Program-made: the position numbers and the translations under genes | Source of the DNA: Actinomadura madurae | GTDB taxonomy: Bacteria > Actinomycetota > Actinomycetes > Streptosporangiales > Streptosporangiaceae | Reading direction: 5' to 3' | DNA length: 64,000 bases | NCBI RefSeq assembly: GCF_900115095.1 | Contig: NZ_FOVH01000012.1 | Span: 1-64,000 of the forward strand | In this document: in pieces, positions 41,050 to 49,395 of the stretch | Layout: each line of letters starts with the position of its first letter | Numbering within the stretch: position 1 is the first letter of the stretch | The notes under the pieces: generated by a model | Database searches by the model: none | Told to the model about the DNA's origin: nothing | What the model saw: the letters and a program-made list of their open reading frames with translations, nothing else

Positions 41050-42540
41050 TCAGGGTGCTCCCACGGCTGCGGCGGCGGCGGTCAGCAGGGCGTTCAGCGG
41101 CCCGAGCGCCAGGCCCAGCGCGGCGCACGCGACGAGCCCGGTCACGAGCGGGGCGAGCGCGGCGGGACGGGCCCTGATGGCGGATGGGGCGGCGGGCGCG
41201 GCGCCGTCCGGGGCGGGCGCGGCGCCGAGGATCATGGCGGCGCCGTGCTTCGCCAGCGCGGCGGCGATGACCAGGACCAGCGCGAACGCCGCGGCGGCGG
41301 CCCAGCCGAGGCCCGCGCCGAAGGCGGCGCGGGCGATGCCGATCTCGGAGGCGAAGAGGCTGAACGGCGGCAGGCCGAGCAGCGCCGCCAGCCCGAGGCC
41401 GAACGCGGCGGCGAGCGCCGGCCAGCGGGCCGCGAGCCCGCGCGCGCCGGCGATCCGGCTCGTCCCGGTGGCGGCGAGGATGTGGCCGGCGCCGCAGAAC
41501 AGCACCGCCTTGCCGAGGCCGTGGCCGAGCAGGTGCAGCAGGACGGCGCTGGTCGCGAGCGGGCCGCCCGCGGCGGCGCCGAGCGCGGCGAGGCCCATGT
41601 GCTCGATGGAGGAGTAGGCCAGCATCCGCTTGTAGTCGCGCTGCCCGATCAGCAGCGCGGCGGCGACGGCCAGCGAGAGCAGCGCGGCGGCCACCAGCAG
41701 CGCCCGCATGTAGCCGGGGCCGAGCGCGGCGTCGGCGATGGCCTTGTACCGCAGGATCTGGGTGAAGGCGACGGCGAGCAGCACCCCGGACATGAGCGCG
41801 GACACGGGCGCGGGCGCCTGGCTGTGCGCGTCGGGCAGCCAGGCGTGCATCGGCGCGAGCCCCGCCTTGGTGCCGAAGCCGAGGACGGCGAGTGCGGCGG
41901 CCAGGCGCAGCACGTCGTGGTCGAGGCGGGCCGCGTCCTGGCTCAGCGCGCTCCAGTCCAGGGCGGCGGACCCCTCCGCGCCCGCGTGCAGGGACGCGAT
42001 GTTGAGGCAGACGGTGGCGAGGAACGCCAGCGCGATGCCGACCGAGCACAGCACCATGTACTTCCAGGCCGCCTCCGCGCCGGCCCGGTCGCGGCGGTGG
42101 CCGACGAGGAACGCGGTGACGATGGTGGTGGCCTCCAGGGCCACCCACACCAGGCCGAGGTTGTCGGCGAGGACGGCCGCGGCCATCGCGGCGAGGAACA
42201 GCTGCACCAGGACGAGATGCCGCCGGACGGCGGCCGGGTCGCCGCCGGGCGCGAGGTCGTGGGCGGCGGACCAGGTGGCGATGACGGCGACCGCGCCGAT
42301 CACCAGCACCATGAACGCCGACAGCCCGTCGGCGCGCAGCGGCCCGGAGGCGAGCGGTCCGTCCTGGACGACGGCGGTGCCGAGCGCGATCCCGGCGGCG
42401 AGCTGGGCGAGTGCGGACGCCGTGCTCGACCACCGGGCGGCCCGGGCGACCCACGCCGTCCGGCGGGGGTGCCCGGCGAGCGCGCAGAGGGCGGCCACGG
42501 CCACCGGGACGGCGATCGGGGCGTACAGGACAGGGGTCAT
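41050..42540 (-). CDS. hycQ: Antiporter-like membrane subunit (HyfF/HycQ-like)
   Basis: 496 residues, about 14 helices of the NuoL/M/N-Mrp proton-antiporter family: LGLVWVALEATTIVTAFLVG (TM5 glutamate), AWKYMVLCSVGIAL, LGFGTKAGLAPMHAWLPDAH (TM7-8 lysine/histidine), SQAPAPVSALMSGVLLAV, YKRMLAYSSIEHMGL, and ALAKHGAAM (TM12 lysine). Such subunits pump H+ or Na+ in complex I and group 4 complexes. ATG 42540 overlaps the previous stop. Corresponds to Rv0086. Confidence 0.9.
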   Translation of the reverse strand: MTPVLYAPIAVPVAVAALCALAGHPRRTAWVARAARWSSTASALAQLAAGIALGTAVVQDGPLASGPLRADGLSAFMVLVIGAVAVIATWSAAHDLAPGGDPAAVRRHLVLVQLFLAAMAAAVLADNLGLVWVALEATTIVTAFLVGHRRDRAGAEAAWKYMVLCSVGIALAFLATVCLNIASLHAGAEGSAALDWSALSQDAARLDHDVLRLAAALAVLGFGTKAGLAPMHAWLPDAHSQAPAPVSALMSGVLLAVAFTQILRYKAIADAALGPGYMRALLVAAALLSLAVAAALLIGQRDYKRMLAYSSIEHMGLAALGAAAGGPLATSAVLLHLLGHGLGKAVLFCGAGHILAATGTSRIAGARGLAARWPALAAAFGLGLAALLGLPPFSLFASEIGIARAAFGAGLGWAAAAAFALVLVIAAALAKHGAAMILGAAPAPDGAAPAAPSAIRARPAALAPLVTGLVACAALGLALGPLNALLTAAAAAVGAP

Positions 42541-43199
42541 GAGTCGCGCAGCTCCCGCAGCTCGTCGAGGTCGGCCACGCCGTGCGCGGTCCGCAGCCGG
42601 GTGGTGAGGACCTGGAGGACGAGGACGGCCAGCAGCACGTCCAGCGACACCCCGAGCTCCACGATGAGCGGCACCCCGGAGGTGGCCAGGAACGCGGTGG
42701 CGGCGATGCCGTTGTCGACCAGCAGGAACCCCGTGATCTGCGACAGCGCGCGGCGGCGGGTCGCCAGGGCGAAGAACCCGATCAGCATGACGGCGAGGCC
42801 GGCGGGCGCGGCCCGCCCGCCCGCCGGGTCCGCGAGCCGCACCAGCGGCTGCGCGGCGGCGTAGGCGAGCAGGACCAGACCGGCGGCGGCCAGCAGCGAG
42901 GCGGCCACGTTCACCAGCGGCGCGGTCTCGCGGGGCCGCCCGTCGCCGGCGAGCGTCCGGCGCAGCAGGCGCGGCACCACGACGGCCTTCAGGGTCGCGA
43001 CGACGACGGCGACGGCGGCGAGTTCGGCGTCGCGCTCGTGGGCGGCCAGCAGCGCGACCATCGCGGCGAGCGCGGCGCCCTGCGCGGCGAGCAGCCGGAT
43101 CAGCGCGGTCAGCTCCCGCCGCCACAGCACCCCGACGGCGGTCAGCAGGAAGGCGCCGGCCGCGAGGTCGAGGAGCTGTTCGAACAGTGCCTGGTTCAC
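42537..43199 (-). CDS. hycP: NuoK-like membrane subunit (HyfE/HycP-like)
   Basis: 220 residues with about seven hydrophobic helices: LFEQLLDLAAGAFLLTAVGV, AVVVATLKAVVVPRLL, RALSQITGFLLVDNGIAATA, ELGVSLDVLLAVLVLQVL. The TGFLLVDNGI segment resembles NuoK/HyfE with the conserved acidic helix. GTG 43199 lies 17 nt after the hycD stop and overlaps hycQ at its 3' end (ATGA). Corresponds to Rv0085. Confidence 0.87.
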   Translation of the reverse strand: MNQALFEQLLDLAAGAFLLTAVGVLWRRELTALIRLLAAQGAALAAMVALLAAHERDAELAAVAVVVATLKAVVVPRLLRRTLAGDGRPRETAPLVNVAASLLAAAGLVLLAYAAAQPLVRLADPAGGRAAPAGLAVMLIGFFALATRRRALSQITGFLLVDNGIAATAFLATSGVPLIVELGVSLDVLLAVLVLQVLTTRLRTAHGVADLDELRELRDS

Positions 43200-43216
43200 G
43201 GGGATCGGTTCTCCGG

Positions 43217-44170
43217 TCAGACGAGCATGAAGGAGGCCATGACGGCCAGGAGGGCGAGCACGAACGACCCGGCCAGCAGCTCCGGGACGCGGAACAGCCG
43301 CACCTTGGCCAGCCACACCTCGGCGGCGGCGAGGCCGGCGGCCAGCAGGCCCGTTTTCGCGGCGAACGCGGCGGTGGCCGTGAGGAGCGCGAGGGGTCCG
43401 GTGCCGGTGGCGACGCCCCACGGCAGGAACAGGGTGGCGAGCAGGCCGAGCAGCAGCGTCGTGCGGGCGGCGGCCGCCCACTCCACGAGCGCGAGGTCCC
43501 GTCCGGAGTACTCCAGGGTCATCGCCTCGTGGACCATGGTCAGCTCCAGGTGCGTGGCGGGGTTGTCGACGGGCAGCCGGCCCGCCTCGGCGAGCACCGC
43601 GATGGCGAGCGCGGCGGCGGCCAGCGCCCCGGCGGGGGAGACGACCCGGGACGGGTCGTGCACGCCGGCCTCCACGATCGCGCCGAGGTTGGTCGTCCCC
43701 GCGCGGACCGACAGCGCGAGCACCGACAGCAGGAGAGTGGGCTCGACCAGCGCGGCGATGGTCATCTCGCGGCTGGCGCCCATCCCGCCGAACGCCGTCC
43801 CGGTGTCCAGCCCGGCGAGCGCGAGCGCGACGGTGCCGAGGAGCAGCAGCCCGACGACCGCGATCAGGTCGATGGAGCCGTCCAGCGGGGTGCGGGTGGA
43901 CACCAGCGGGATCACCGCCGCGGCCAGCAGGCTCGTCGCGGCGAGGACGGGCGGCGCGGCGGTGAAGAAGACCCCGGAGCCGGGCGGGCTGATCGGCTCC
44001 CGGCGGGCGAGTTTGCGCAGGTCGCGCCACGGCTGCAGGACGCCCGCGCCCGCCCGCCCTTCGAGCCGGGCCCGCACCTGCCGCATCAGCCCGATCAGCA
44101 GCGGCGCCCCGGCCGCCACCAGGATCACCTGGAGCGCGAGCGCGACCGTGCCTGTCATCGGGCCTGTCAT
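43217..44170 (-). CDS. hycD: NuoH-like membrane subunit (HycD/HyfC-like)
   Basis: 317 residues, about eight helices: RQVRARLEGRAGAGVLQPWR, LRKLARREPISPPGSGVFF, EAGRLPVDNPATHLELTMVH, EAMTLEYSGRDLALVEWAAA. These loops, which couple the peripheral arm to proton channels, are well preserved, including the glutamates of the E-channel. ATG 44170 overlaps the HyfB-like stop (ATGA). Corresponds to Rv0084. Confidence 0.92.
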   Translation of the reverse strand: MTGPMTGTVALALQVILVAAGAPLLIGLMRQVRARLEGRAGAGVLQPWRDLRKLARREPISPPGSGVFFTAAPPVLAATSLLAAAVIPLVSTRTPLDGSIDLIAVVGLLLLGTVALALAGLDTGTAFGGMGASREMTIAALVEPTLLLSVLALSVRAGTTNLGAIVEAGVHDPSRVVSPAGALAAAALAIAVLAEAGRLPVDNPATHLELTMVHEAMTLEYSGRDLALVEWAAAARTTLLLGLLATLFLPWGVATGTGPLALLTATAAFAAKTGLLAAGLAAAEVWLAKVRLFRVPELLAGSFVLALLAVMASFMLV

Positions 44171-46194
44171 CGGACCACCCCCGCCGCCAGCACGACCAGC
44201 AGTGCGGTGAACATGTAGACGAGGTAGCGGTGGACGCTCCCGGTCGCGAGCCCCCGGGCCGCGACCCCGCACGCGCGGACGAACCGGAGGAGCGGCCGGT
44301 ACAGGTGCGCCTCGATCCGGTCGGGGACGGCCCTCCTGTAGCCGACGCTCTTCACCAGGTAGTCCGATTCGACATGGTGGGTGACGTCGATGTCCTGCTC
44401 GGGGCGCATCACGTCGTCGAACACCCGCTGCAGGGGTTCCGCGAAGCTCGTCGCCGTGTACTCCATCCGGGCCGTCAGGCCTTCGTAGCCGCAGTCCCAC
44501 GCCCGCCCGGCCGCCCGCCGCCGCGCGCCGAGCAGCCGCGCGCCGGTCGCGATCGCGGCGACCAGCACGGCGAGGGCCACCGCGATCCAGGCCGGGCCGA
44601 GCGTGCCCTCGACGCCGTCCAGCCGCAGCGTCGTACCGGAGCCGTCCAGCGGGTCCCCCATGCCGAGCGTCCCGCCGATCCGTTCGAGGGCGGGACCCGT
44701 CAGGGCGGGTGCGACCGCCAGGACGGCGCACGCGGCGGCGGCCAGGCCCATCCCGGCGAGCATCGGCGCCGGGGCCTCCCGGGCGGACGCGGCGGCCTCG
44801 CCGCGCGGCTTGGCGAGGAACCCGGTGCCGAGCGCCTTGACGAACGTCGCCACCGCGAGCCCCGCCGACAGCGCGACGACCGCGACCGCGACGGGCGCCG
44901 CGATCATCACCACGAGATGCCGTCCGGACAGCCCGCCCAGCAGGGACTGCAGCAGCAGCCACTCCGACACGAAGCCGTTGCCGGGCGGGAGCGCCGCCGC
45001 GGCGAGCGCCCCGGCGGCGAACAGGCCCGTGGTGGCGGGCATCCGCGCCGACAGCCCGCCGAGCCGGTCCAGGTCGCGCTCCCCGGTGCCGTGCACGACC
45101 GACCCGGCCGAGGTGAACAGCAGCGTCTTGAACGCGGCGTGGTTGAGGGCGTGCAGGAGCCCCGCACCGAGCGCGACGCCCGCGAGCGCCGGGAGGTCCA
45201 GCGCCGCGAACGTCCCGCAGGCGGCGACGCCGAGGACGATCAGCCCGGCGTTCTCGCAGGTCGAGTAGGCGAGCAGCCGTTTCAGGTCGGAGGCCAGGAC
45301 GGCCTGGAGGATGCCGTAGAGGGCCGACACGGACGCGAGCGCGCCGAGGACGAGCCACCACCAGACGGGACCGCCGCCGAGCAGGTCGAGCCCGACGCGG
45401 ACCAGCCCGTACACGCCGAGCTTCACCATCGCCGCGCTCATCAGCGCGGAGACGTGGCTCGGCGCCTCGCCGTGCGCCTTCGGCAGCCAGGGATGCAGCG
45501 GCACCAGCCCGGCCTTGGACGCGAACCCGGCGGCGGCCAGGAGGAACACCCCGGCCCGGACCGGTTCCGGCAGGTCCGGCGCGGCGGCGCGGATCGCGGC
45601 GAAGGACTCCCCGCCGCAGGCCGCCGCCAGCCACGCGAGACCGATCAGGATCGCGACGAACCCGGCGTGCGTCATCGCCGCGTACCAGACGCCCGCGCTC
45701 CGCACCGACGGCCTCGCGCGATGCTCGGCCACCACCAGGACGAGGGACGCGACCGCCATCAGCTCCCAGAGCCACAGGAACGTCGACACGCTCGCCGCCA
45801 GCGGCACCGCGGCCATGGCGGCGGTGAACAGGGGCAGCACGGCGAGCTGGCCGCGCGAGGACGTCCCGTGCCCGCCCGTCCCGGCGTAGCCCGCGGTGTA
45901 GACGCCCACGGCCGCGGTGACCGCCCCGACGAGCAGCAGGAACCAGCCGGCGAGCGGGTCGGCGGCCAGCCGGGCGCCCGCGAGCGGAAGCACGTCCGGC
46001 CACCATGCCGTCCAGGACCGTCCGGCCAGCGCCGCCGCCCCGGCGACGGCGCCCGCGGTGCCGGACAGCGCCACGGCCGCGCCCACCAGCCGGGCGCGGA
46101 CGGTCCGCGGCGCCATCGCGGCGAGGACGCCGGCGGCCGTGCAGGACGCCGACACCGCCAGCGCGATCGGGACGGGGTTCAGGGCCGCGCTCAC
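44167..46194 (-). CDS. Antiporter-like membrane subunit (HyfB-like)
   Basis: 675 residues. NuoL/Mrp-type core of about 14 helices: FLWLWELMAVASLVLVV (TM5 glutamate), FASKAGLVPLHPWLPKAHGE (TM7 lysine), APSHVSALMSAAMVKLGVYG, LHALNHAAFKTLLFTSAGSV, ATFVKALGTGFLAKPR (TM12 lysine). A HyfB-type C-terminal extension (WDCGYEGLTARMEYTATSFA, EPLQRVFDDVM, and a final helix) completes it. Key charged residues are present, so ion translocation is plausible. GTG 46194 overlaps the NuoB-like stop. Corresponds to Rv0083. Confidence 0.92.
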   Translation of the reverse strand: MSAALNPVPIALAVSASCTAAGVLAAMAPRTVRARLVGAAVALSGTAGAVAGAAALAGRSWTAWWPDVLPLAGARLAADPLAGWFLLLVGAVTAAVGVYTAGYAGTGGHGTSSRGQLAVLPLFTAAMAAVPLAASVSTFLWLWELMAVASLVLVVAEHRARPSVRSAGVWYAAMTHAGFVAILIGLAWLAAACGGESFAAIRAAAPDLPEPVRAGVFLLAAAGFASKAGLVPLHPWLPKAHGEAPSHVSALMSAAMVKLGVYGLVRVGLDLLGGGPVWWWLVLGALASVSALYGILQAVLASDLKRLLAYSTCENAGLIVLGVAACGTFAALDLPALAGVALGAGLLHALNHAAFKTLLFTSAGSVVHGTGERDLDRLGGLSARMPATTGLFAAGALAAAALPPGNGFVSEWLLLQSLLGGLSGRHLVVMIAAPVAVAVVALSAGLAVATFVKALGTGFLAKPRGEAAASAREAPAPMLAGMGLAAAACAVLAVAPALTGPALERIGGTLGMGDPLDGSGTTLRLDGVEGTLGPAWIAVALAVLVAAIATGARLLGARRRAAGRAWDCGYEGLTARMEYTATSFAEPLQRVFDDVMRPEQDIDVTHHVESDYLVKSVGYRRAVPDRIEAHLYRPLLRFVRACGVAARGLATGSVHRYLVYMFTALLVVLAAGVVR

Positions 46195-46673
46195 CGGCCG
46201 GTCAGGCCGCGCAGCGCGGCGATGATCCGGTCCGGCGGGGGCGGGCAGCCCGGCACCTCGGCGTCGACCGGGAGCACGTCCCCGACCGCGCCCTGGACGC
46301 CGGCCCCGCCCTTGAACACCCCGCAGTCACGCGCGCAGTCGCCGAGCGCGATCACCAGTCCCGGGCGGGGCATCGCGTCGTGGCAGGCCGTGAGTGCGTC
46401 GGCCATGTTCCGGGTCACGGGCCCGGTCACCATCAGCGCGTCGGCGTGCCGGGGCGAGGCGACCAGCCGGGCGCCGTACCGCTCCGCGTCGTAGACGGGG
46501 GAGAACGCCTGGCCGACCTCGATCTCGCAGCCGTTGCACGACCCGGCGTCCACATGCCGGACCTGTACCGAGCCGCCCAGCCGCCGGACGTCCCCGGGGA
46601 CGGGCGAGGCGGGCGCGGGCGGTGCCTCCTCGGCGATCCGCCCCGCCGCCTTGATCCTGCTCAACAACCCCAT
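46191..46673 (-). CDS. NuoB-like [4Fe-4S] subunit
   Basis: 160 residues from ATG 46673 (MGLLSRIKAAGRIAEE). VDAGSCNGCEIEV (C46, C49), LVASPRHADALMVTGPVTRN, VIALGDCARDC (C113) and DVEVPGCPPPP-type motif (C143) give the four ligands of the proximal cluster N2-type centre, all preserved. This contrasts with the large subunit, which lost its Ni ligands. First gene of the six-gene membrane-complex operon, behind an ArsR-type operator/promoter (46702-46730). Corresponds to Rv0082. Confidence 0.9.
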   Translation of the reverse strand: MGLLSRIKAAGRIAEEAPPAPASPVPGDVRRLGGSVQVRHVDAGSCNGCEIEVGQAFSPVYDAERYGARLVASPRHADALMVTGPVTRNMADALTACHDAMPRPGLVIALGDCARDCGVFKGGAGVQGAVGDVLPVDAEVPGCPPPPDRIIAALRGLTGR

Positions 46674-46701
46674 CGCGCCCGCCGGCCCCCATACGTGATT
46701 C

Positions 46702-46730
46702 AGTACATTGACAGTTGCGAATATTAGCAA
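46702..46730 (-). promoter_or_regulatory. Promoter of the hyc-like operon overlapped by an ArsR-type operator
   Basis: The palindrome TTGCGAATATTAGCAA (46715-46730) has TTGC/GCAA arms around an AT-rich core. Read leftward it includes a possible -35 TTGCTA (46730-46725), 17-bp spacer and -10 TGTACT (46707-46702). A repressor bound here would block the promoter. A second copy of the palindrome is found before arsR at 47174. Confidence 0.65.
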
Positions 46731-46782
46731 GTGCGCAGTAGTGCGACATCGGGCGCCTGCCGGGCGAGACGGGCGGTCCGGG

Positions 46783-47115
46783 TCAGCCGGCGGACGAGCG
46801 CAGGTCTTCCAGCAGCTCGGCCTGCCCGGACAGGACCCCGGTCAGGATCCGGCGGGCGACCGCCAGGAGCTCGGCGACATGCGGGCTGGTGAGGGAGTAG
46901 TACACGGCCGACCCCTCCTTGCGGGAGACGACCAGGTTCGCCCGGCGCAGCACGGCGAGCTGCTGGGACAGGTGCGCCGGCTCGATGCCGACCTCGGGCA
47001 GCATCTCCGAGACGGCGTGCTCGCGCTCGCTGAGCAGCTCCAGGACCCGGATCCGCGCGGGGTGGCCGAGCGTCTTGAAGAACTCGGCTTTCAGCTGGTA
47101 CAGCGGGGTGCTCAT
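46783..47115 (-). CDS. ArsR-family regulator (Rv0081-like)
   Basis: 110 residues: LKAEFFKTLGHPARIRVLEL, SEMLPEVGIEPAHLSQQLAV recognition helix, LVVSRKEGSAVYYSLTSPHV wing, and a C-terminal dimer helix. It has no cysteine, so it is not a thiol or classic metal sensor through Cys. Its place just upstream of the hyc-like genes equals Rv0081 in M. tuberculosis, a hub regulator of that locus. TTGC-N8-GCAA palindromes precede both this gene and the operon it probably controls. Confidence 0.88.
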   Translation of the reverse strand: MSTPLYQLKAEFFKTLGHPARIRVLELLSEREHAVSEMLPEVGIEPAHLSQQLAVLRRANLVVSRKEGSAVYYSLTSPHVAELLAVARRILTGVLSGQAELLEDLRSSAG

Positions 47116-47173
47116 GCCGGCCGACCCCCATCCGTCTGCTACTTCCGGCCGCCGCGGCGGAATCCCCGGGCGC

Positions 47174-47189
47174 TTGCCGATTTTAGCAA
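47174..47189. promoter_or_regulatory. Second ArsR-type operator copy, TTGCCGATTTTAGCAA
   Basis: Same TTGC-N8-GCAA architecture and TTAGCAA right arm as the site at 46715-46730; it lies 59 bp upstream of the arsR start. Two matching sites, one before the regulator and one before the adjacent operon, is the pattern of a shared operator. Confidence 0.6.
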
Positions 47190-47260
47190 TCCGTTGATCG
47201 CACCTCCCCTGCGAGCCTCTGGCAGCTTCCGACCAAGGGCGGGGGAGCGGCTGGGCAATC

Positions 47261-47294
47261 GGTGATATTTATCCGCTTTGCCGTAAATGTCACC
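47261..47294. promoter_or_regulatory. 11-bp inverted repeat upstream of the secreted nuclease
   Basis: GGTGATATTTA (47261-47271), 12-bp spacer, TAAATGTCACC (47284-47294): arms match at 10 of 11 positions. AT-rich against a GC-rich background and 76 bp before the nuclease start. The regulator is unknown. Confidence 0.5.
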
Positions 47295-47370
47295 GTCGCA
47301 GTGCCGCCGTTCCCGATCCCCCGCCGGGCGCCCCGCCCCGGCCGGGAACGGCCGCGGAAGGGCTCCCCCG

Positions 47371-48000
47371 ATGCGACGCCTGCCGCTGTTCCTGCTCCCG
47401 GCCGCCCTGGGCGCGGCGCTGATCGGCGCCCTGGGCGCGCCGGCGTCCGCGACACCGCCGAACATCCCGTCCGCCGCCACGGCCGCGAGCCGCCTGGCCA
47501 CCCTCACCGTCGCCGCCGAGTCGCACGCCGACTCCTACGACCGCGACCTGTTCCCGCACTGGATCACCATCTCCGGCGCGTGCAACACCCGCGAGACCGT
47601 CCTGAAACGGGACGGCACGAACGTCGTCACCAATTCGTCCTGCGCCGCGACGTCCGGCTCCTGGTACTCGCCCTTCGACGGCGCCACCTGGACCGCCGCG
47701 TCCGACCTGGACATCGACCACATGGTGCCGCTCGCCGAGGCGTGGGCGTCCGGCGCCTGGGCCTGGACGACGTCCCGCCGCCAGACCTACGCCAACGACC
47801 TCGGCGGGCCCGAGCTGTGGGCCGTCACCGACAACGTCAACCAGTCCAAGAGCGACAAGGACCCGGCCGAGTGGCAGCCGCCGCGCGCCGCGTTCCGCTG
47901 CACCTACGCCCGCGCGTGGATCCAGGTGAAGTGGTACTACGACCTCAGCGTCGACAGCGCGGAGAAGAGCGCCCTCACGTCAATGCTCAACACCTGCTGA
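47371..48000 (+). CDS. Secreted HNH-type (DUF1524-like) nuclease
   Basis: 209 residues. Signal peptide MRRLPLFLLPAALGAALIGA with cleavage near APASA-TPPN. The mature region has DLDIDHMVPLAEAWASGAW, RQTYANDLGGPELWAVTDNV and NQSKSDKDPAEWQPP, the HNH/DUF1524 catalytic pattern (DHxVPL ... N ... K.D.). Such exported nucleases degrade extracellular DNA. ATG 47371 is preceded by GGAAGGG. The 3' end overlaps the convergent HXXEE gene by 21 nt. Confidence 0.88.
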   Translation: MRRLPLFLLPAALGAALIGALGAPASATPPNIPSAATAASRLATLTVAAESHADSYDRDLFPHWITISGACNTRETVLKRDGTNVVTNSSCAATSGSWYSPFDGATWTAASDLDIDHMVPLAEAWASGAWAWTTSRRQTYANDLGGPELWAVTDNVNQSKSDKDPAEWQPPRAAFRCTYARAWIQVKWYYDLSVDSAEKSALTSMLNTC

Positions 48001-48522
48001 GCCGTCAGCCGCCGGCCGCCCGGTGATCCGCCGGGCGGCCAGGTGCGCTCCGGCGACGCCGGCGGCGGCGAACGCCAGGCCCAGTGCCGCGTCCCGCGTC
48101 CGGGCGGGACGCAGCACGCCCCGGCGCCGCAGCCGGGCGCGGGCCCACACCGTGTACGGGACGACCACCAGGGCCGAGGTGACCGAGCCGGGCGTGTACC
48201 GCCGCAGCGCGGCGGCCTGCCCGAGATGGACCAGGCCGTGCAGCCCGAACCCGGCGAGCGCGGTCTGGTACGCGGCGGACCGTCCGCCGGTGCGCTGCCC
48301 GTCGACCGCCGCCCCGGCGACGAGCGCCCCCATCAGGGCGACGGCGACGGCGAACTCGCGCTCGTCGACCGACTCCATCCACCGCCACACGGCGTCGGGC
48401 GCCTGCGGGAACCGCTCGCGCAACTCGGGCAGGTGCGTCCGGATCCAGCGCGGCCCGGCCGCGATCTCCTCGGCGTCGTGTACCGCCCAGGCGATGAGCA
48501 GTCCGATCCCGGCATCTCGCAT
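47980..48522 (-). CDS. HXXEE-domain membrane protein
   Basis: About 180 residues. Near the N-terminus IAWAVHDAEEIAAGPRWI carries the HxxEE motif; several hydrophobic helices follow (EFAVAVALMGALVAGAAVDG, FGLHGLVHLGQAAALRRYTP, SVTSALVVVPYTVWARARL). The family is of unknown function. Start is ATG 48522 or GTG 48525; no good Shine-Dalgarno. Confidence 0.72.
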   Translation of the reverse strand: MRDAGIGLLIAWAVHDAEEIAAGPRWIRTHLPELRERFPQAPDAVWRWMESVDEREFAVAVALMGALVAGAAVDGQRTGGRSAAYQTALAGFGLHGLVHLGQAAALRRYTPGSVTSALVVVPYTVWARARLRRRGVLRPARTRDAALGLAFAAAGVAGAHLAARRITGRPAADGSAGVEH

Positions 48523-48569
48523 CACGCCGCCAGTCTGGCAGTTCGGTAACGGAACCGGAGAAGGTAAGT

Positions 48570-48595
48570 AGAGACTTGTTCTAGAGAAGCTCTCT
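48570..48595. promoter_or_regulatory. 26-bp imperfect palindrome before the SDR-TetR operon
   Basis: AGAGACTTGTTCT (48570-48582) and AGAGAAGCTCTCT (48583-48595) are related as inverted halves at 9 of 13 positions, 24 bp before the SDR start. Likely the operator of the TetR gene in the same operon. Confidence 0.4.
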
Positions 48596-48618
48596 GTAAA
48601 TCACTACGATGCCCCGGT

Positions 48619-49395
48619 ATGAGCGAGGTGCGGGTCGCCGTCACCGGCGGGAACCGGGGTGTGGGACGCGCGGTGGCGGGCGAGGCCGCCCGGCGGGGGC
48701 ACCGGGTGGTGATCGTGGCGCGGCGGCCGGACGCGGGGGCGGCCGCCGCGAGGGAGATCGGCGCGGAGCTGGTCGTGGGCGACCTGTCGTCCGTGCGGGC
48801 CGTGCGGGAGCTGGCCGGTGAGCTGTCCGAGGTCGACGTGCTCGTCCACAACGCGGGCGTCTGGCCCAGCCGGCGCGTGCTCACCGAGGACGGGTTCGAG
48901 CAGGCGTTCTTCACCAACCATCTCGCGCCGTTCCTGCTGAACCGGCTGCTGGAGAAGCGGCTGCGGCGGGTGGTGCAGGTCAGCGCGGGCCTGTACGTCG
49001 CCGGGCGGGTGGACGCGGACAGGACGCCGACCGGGGACGACTTCCACGCCGTCCACACCTACGCGAACACCAAGCTGGCGAACCTGATGATGGTCCCGCT
49101 GTTCGCCGAGCGGTGGAAGGGCGCGGGGGTGACGATCGACGCGGTGCATCCCGGAGTGCTGCGGACGGATCTCGGCGCCCGGACGGGCCTCTTCGGGGCC
49201 ATGCTGAAGACGGTCAAGTGGACGCTGAAGCCCGCCGCGAAGAGCGGGCCGCCCGTCGCGGACCTGATCACCGCGGAAGGGACGGGCCGGTACTTCAACG
49301 TGAGGAAGGAGACGCCGCTGAAGGCGAAGGCCCTCGACGCGCCCTTGGCGGCCAGGCTCTGGAGCGACGCCGAGAAAGTGCTCGATGTCGCCTAA
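48619..49395 (+). CDS. SDR-family oxidoreductase
   Basis: 258 residues. VAVTGGNRGVGRAVAGEAAR cofactor motif, LVVGDLSSVRAVRELAGEL, VLVHNAGVWPSRRVLTEDGF, serine VVQVSAG, and Tyr-Lys in THTYANTKLANLM-like YANTKLANL. Resembles retinol-dehydrogenase-like SDRs. ATG 48619 lacks an obvious Shine-Dalgarno, so translation may be from a short or leaderless mRNA. Overlaps the downstream TetR gene by 11 nt. Confidence 0.88.
   Translation: MSEVRVAVTGGNRGVGRAVAGEAARRGHRVVIVARRPDAGAAAAREIGAELVVGDLSSVRAVRELAGELSEVDVLVHNAGVWPSRRVLTEDGFEQAFFTNHLAPFLLNRLLEKRLRRVVQVSAGLYVAGRVDADRTPTGDDFHAVHTYANTKLANLMMVPLFAERWKGAGVTIDAVHPGVLRTDLGARTGLFGAMLKTVKWTLKPAAKSGPPVADLITAEGTGRYFNVRKETPLKAKALDAPLAARLWSDAEKVLDVA

Noticed and set aside
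39498..46673. Functional formate hydrogenlyase or hydrogenase 4
   Set aside because: The large subunit has none of the four Ni-Fe cysteines, and no formate dehydrogenase, HycB/HycF ferredoxin or maturation genes are visible.
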